5,632 bases of DNA, taken from positions 1-5,632 of the forward strand of contig JALWUZ010000188.1 in assembly GCA_027079895.1 (NCBI GenBank), read 5' to 3'. A program made the translations under genes and the position numbers. The notes under the pieces were generated by a model that was given only the letters and a program-made list of their open reading frames with translations, did not search any database and was not told where the DNA came from. Origin of the DNA: Anaerolineae bacterium (lineage in GTDB: Bacteria > Chloroflexota > Anaerolineae > B4-G1). The stretch's first letter is position 1. Every line of letters begins with the position of its first letter. Of this stretch, positions 5,319-5,632 are shown piece by piece.

Positions 5319-5632
5319 GCGAGCAGCCGTTCATCCTGGTCAACGACCTGCACCACAACTACCTGCGCGGCACTCCGTTGGAGGTCACGGCCTTGCGCGG
5401 AGTGAGCATGGAGATCTACAGGGGGGAATCGGTCGGCATCATCGGGCGCACCGGGGCCGGGAAATCCACCGTTGTGCAGCACTTCAACGGCCTCATCCGC
5501 CCCCGCGAGCCGGGCAAGGTCATCGTGGACGGTCAGGATTTGAGCGACCCCGACGTGGACATCCGCCGCATCCGCCAGAAGGTCGGGCTGGTGTTCCAGT
5601 ACCCAGAGCAGCAGTTGTTCGAGCGGCTGGTG
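5315..5632 (+). CDS. ecfA2: ECF transporter ATPase, second of pair (EcfA2-like), truncated by window end
   Basis: The ATG at 5315 overlaps the ecfA1 stop (ATGA) and is preceded by GGAGG (5302-5306) at 8-nt spacing, so the two ATPases are translationally coupled, as expected for subunits needed in equal amounts. The 106 visible residues carry Walker A GRTGAGKST (44-52) and the Q-loop stretch VGLVFQYPEQQLFE (90-103), a wording characteristic of EcfA2. The signature, Walker B and H-loop lie beyond the window. The usual next gene would be ecfT and, in some operons, an S-component; neither is visible here. Confidence 0.92.
   Translation, partial: MSEQPFILVNDLHHNYLRGTPLEVTALRGVSMEIYRGESVGIIGRTGAGKSTVVQHFNGLIRPREPGKVIVDGQDLSDPDVDIRRIRQKVGLVFQYPEQQLFERLV

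Noticed and set aside
1..5632. tRNA or rRNA genes, CRISPR arrays, insertion sequences, attachment sites
   Set aside because: No tRNA cloverleaf, regularly spaced repeats, transposase motifs or terminal repeats were seen; the window is densely filled by ordinary metabolic and transport genes.

Overview
The window is GC-rich, with short intergenic gaps, strong Shine-Dalgarno sites and a mix of ATG, GTG and TTG starts. Gene content (vitamin B5/CoA precursor enzymes plus an energy-coupling-factor ATPase pair) is bacterial. The style of the proteins, including the partial surface-protein-like C terminus at the left edge, suggests a Chloroflexota-type or similar high-GC, possibly thermophilic bacterium. 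That placement is an impression from sequence style and cannot be proven here.

Layout. (1) Positions 1-251, + strand: the C-terminal end of an unrecognised protein that begins outside the window. Its 3' end folds into a 24-bp strand-specific hairpin (202-274). (2) Positions 288-4242, - strand: a four-gene operon read right to left: a GntR/FadR-type regulator, panB, panE and a class III PLP aminotransferase. The spacers are 66 bp, 82 bp and about 9-15 bp, and the two longer ones each contain a GC-rich hairpin without a U-tract. (3) Positions 4243-4448: a control region with two near-consensus sigma70 promoters facing each other, and a palindromic operator candidate between the predicted start sites. 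(4) Positions 4449-5632, + strand: ecfA1 and the start of ecfA2, overlapping by ATGA. These are the two ATPases of an ECF vitamin/metal importer, and the second runs off the window.

How the genes fit together. PanB and PanE make pantoate from 2-oxoisovalerate. Pantothenate also needs beta-alanine and the ligase PanC, neither of which is encoded here. The aminotransferase is translationally tied to panE and could supply or consume beta-alanine (malonate semialdehyde <-> beta-alanine), but this is inferred from neighbourhood only. The regulator is the first gene of its operon. Its presumed operator overlaps the start of the divergent ecf transcript, so one repressor may control both the pantoate branch and an ECF uptake module. 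That would fit a switch between synthesis and import of a related nutrient. The S-component that would reveal the imported substrate is not in the window.

The most notable observations are the face-to-face promoter/operator arrangement, the long inverted repeat at the left convergent gene boundary, and the placement of an omega-aminotransferase in a pantoate operon.
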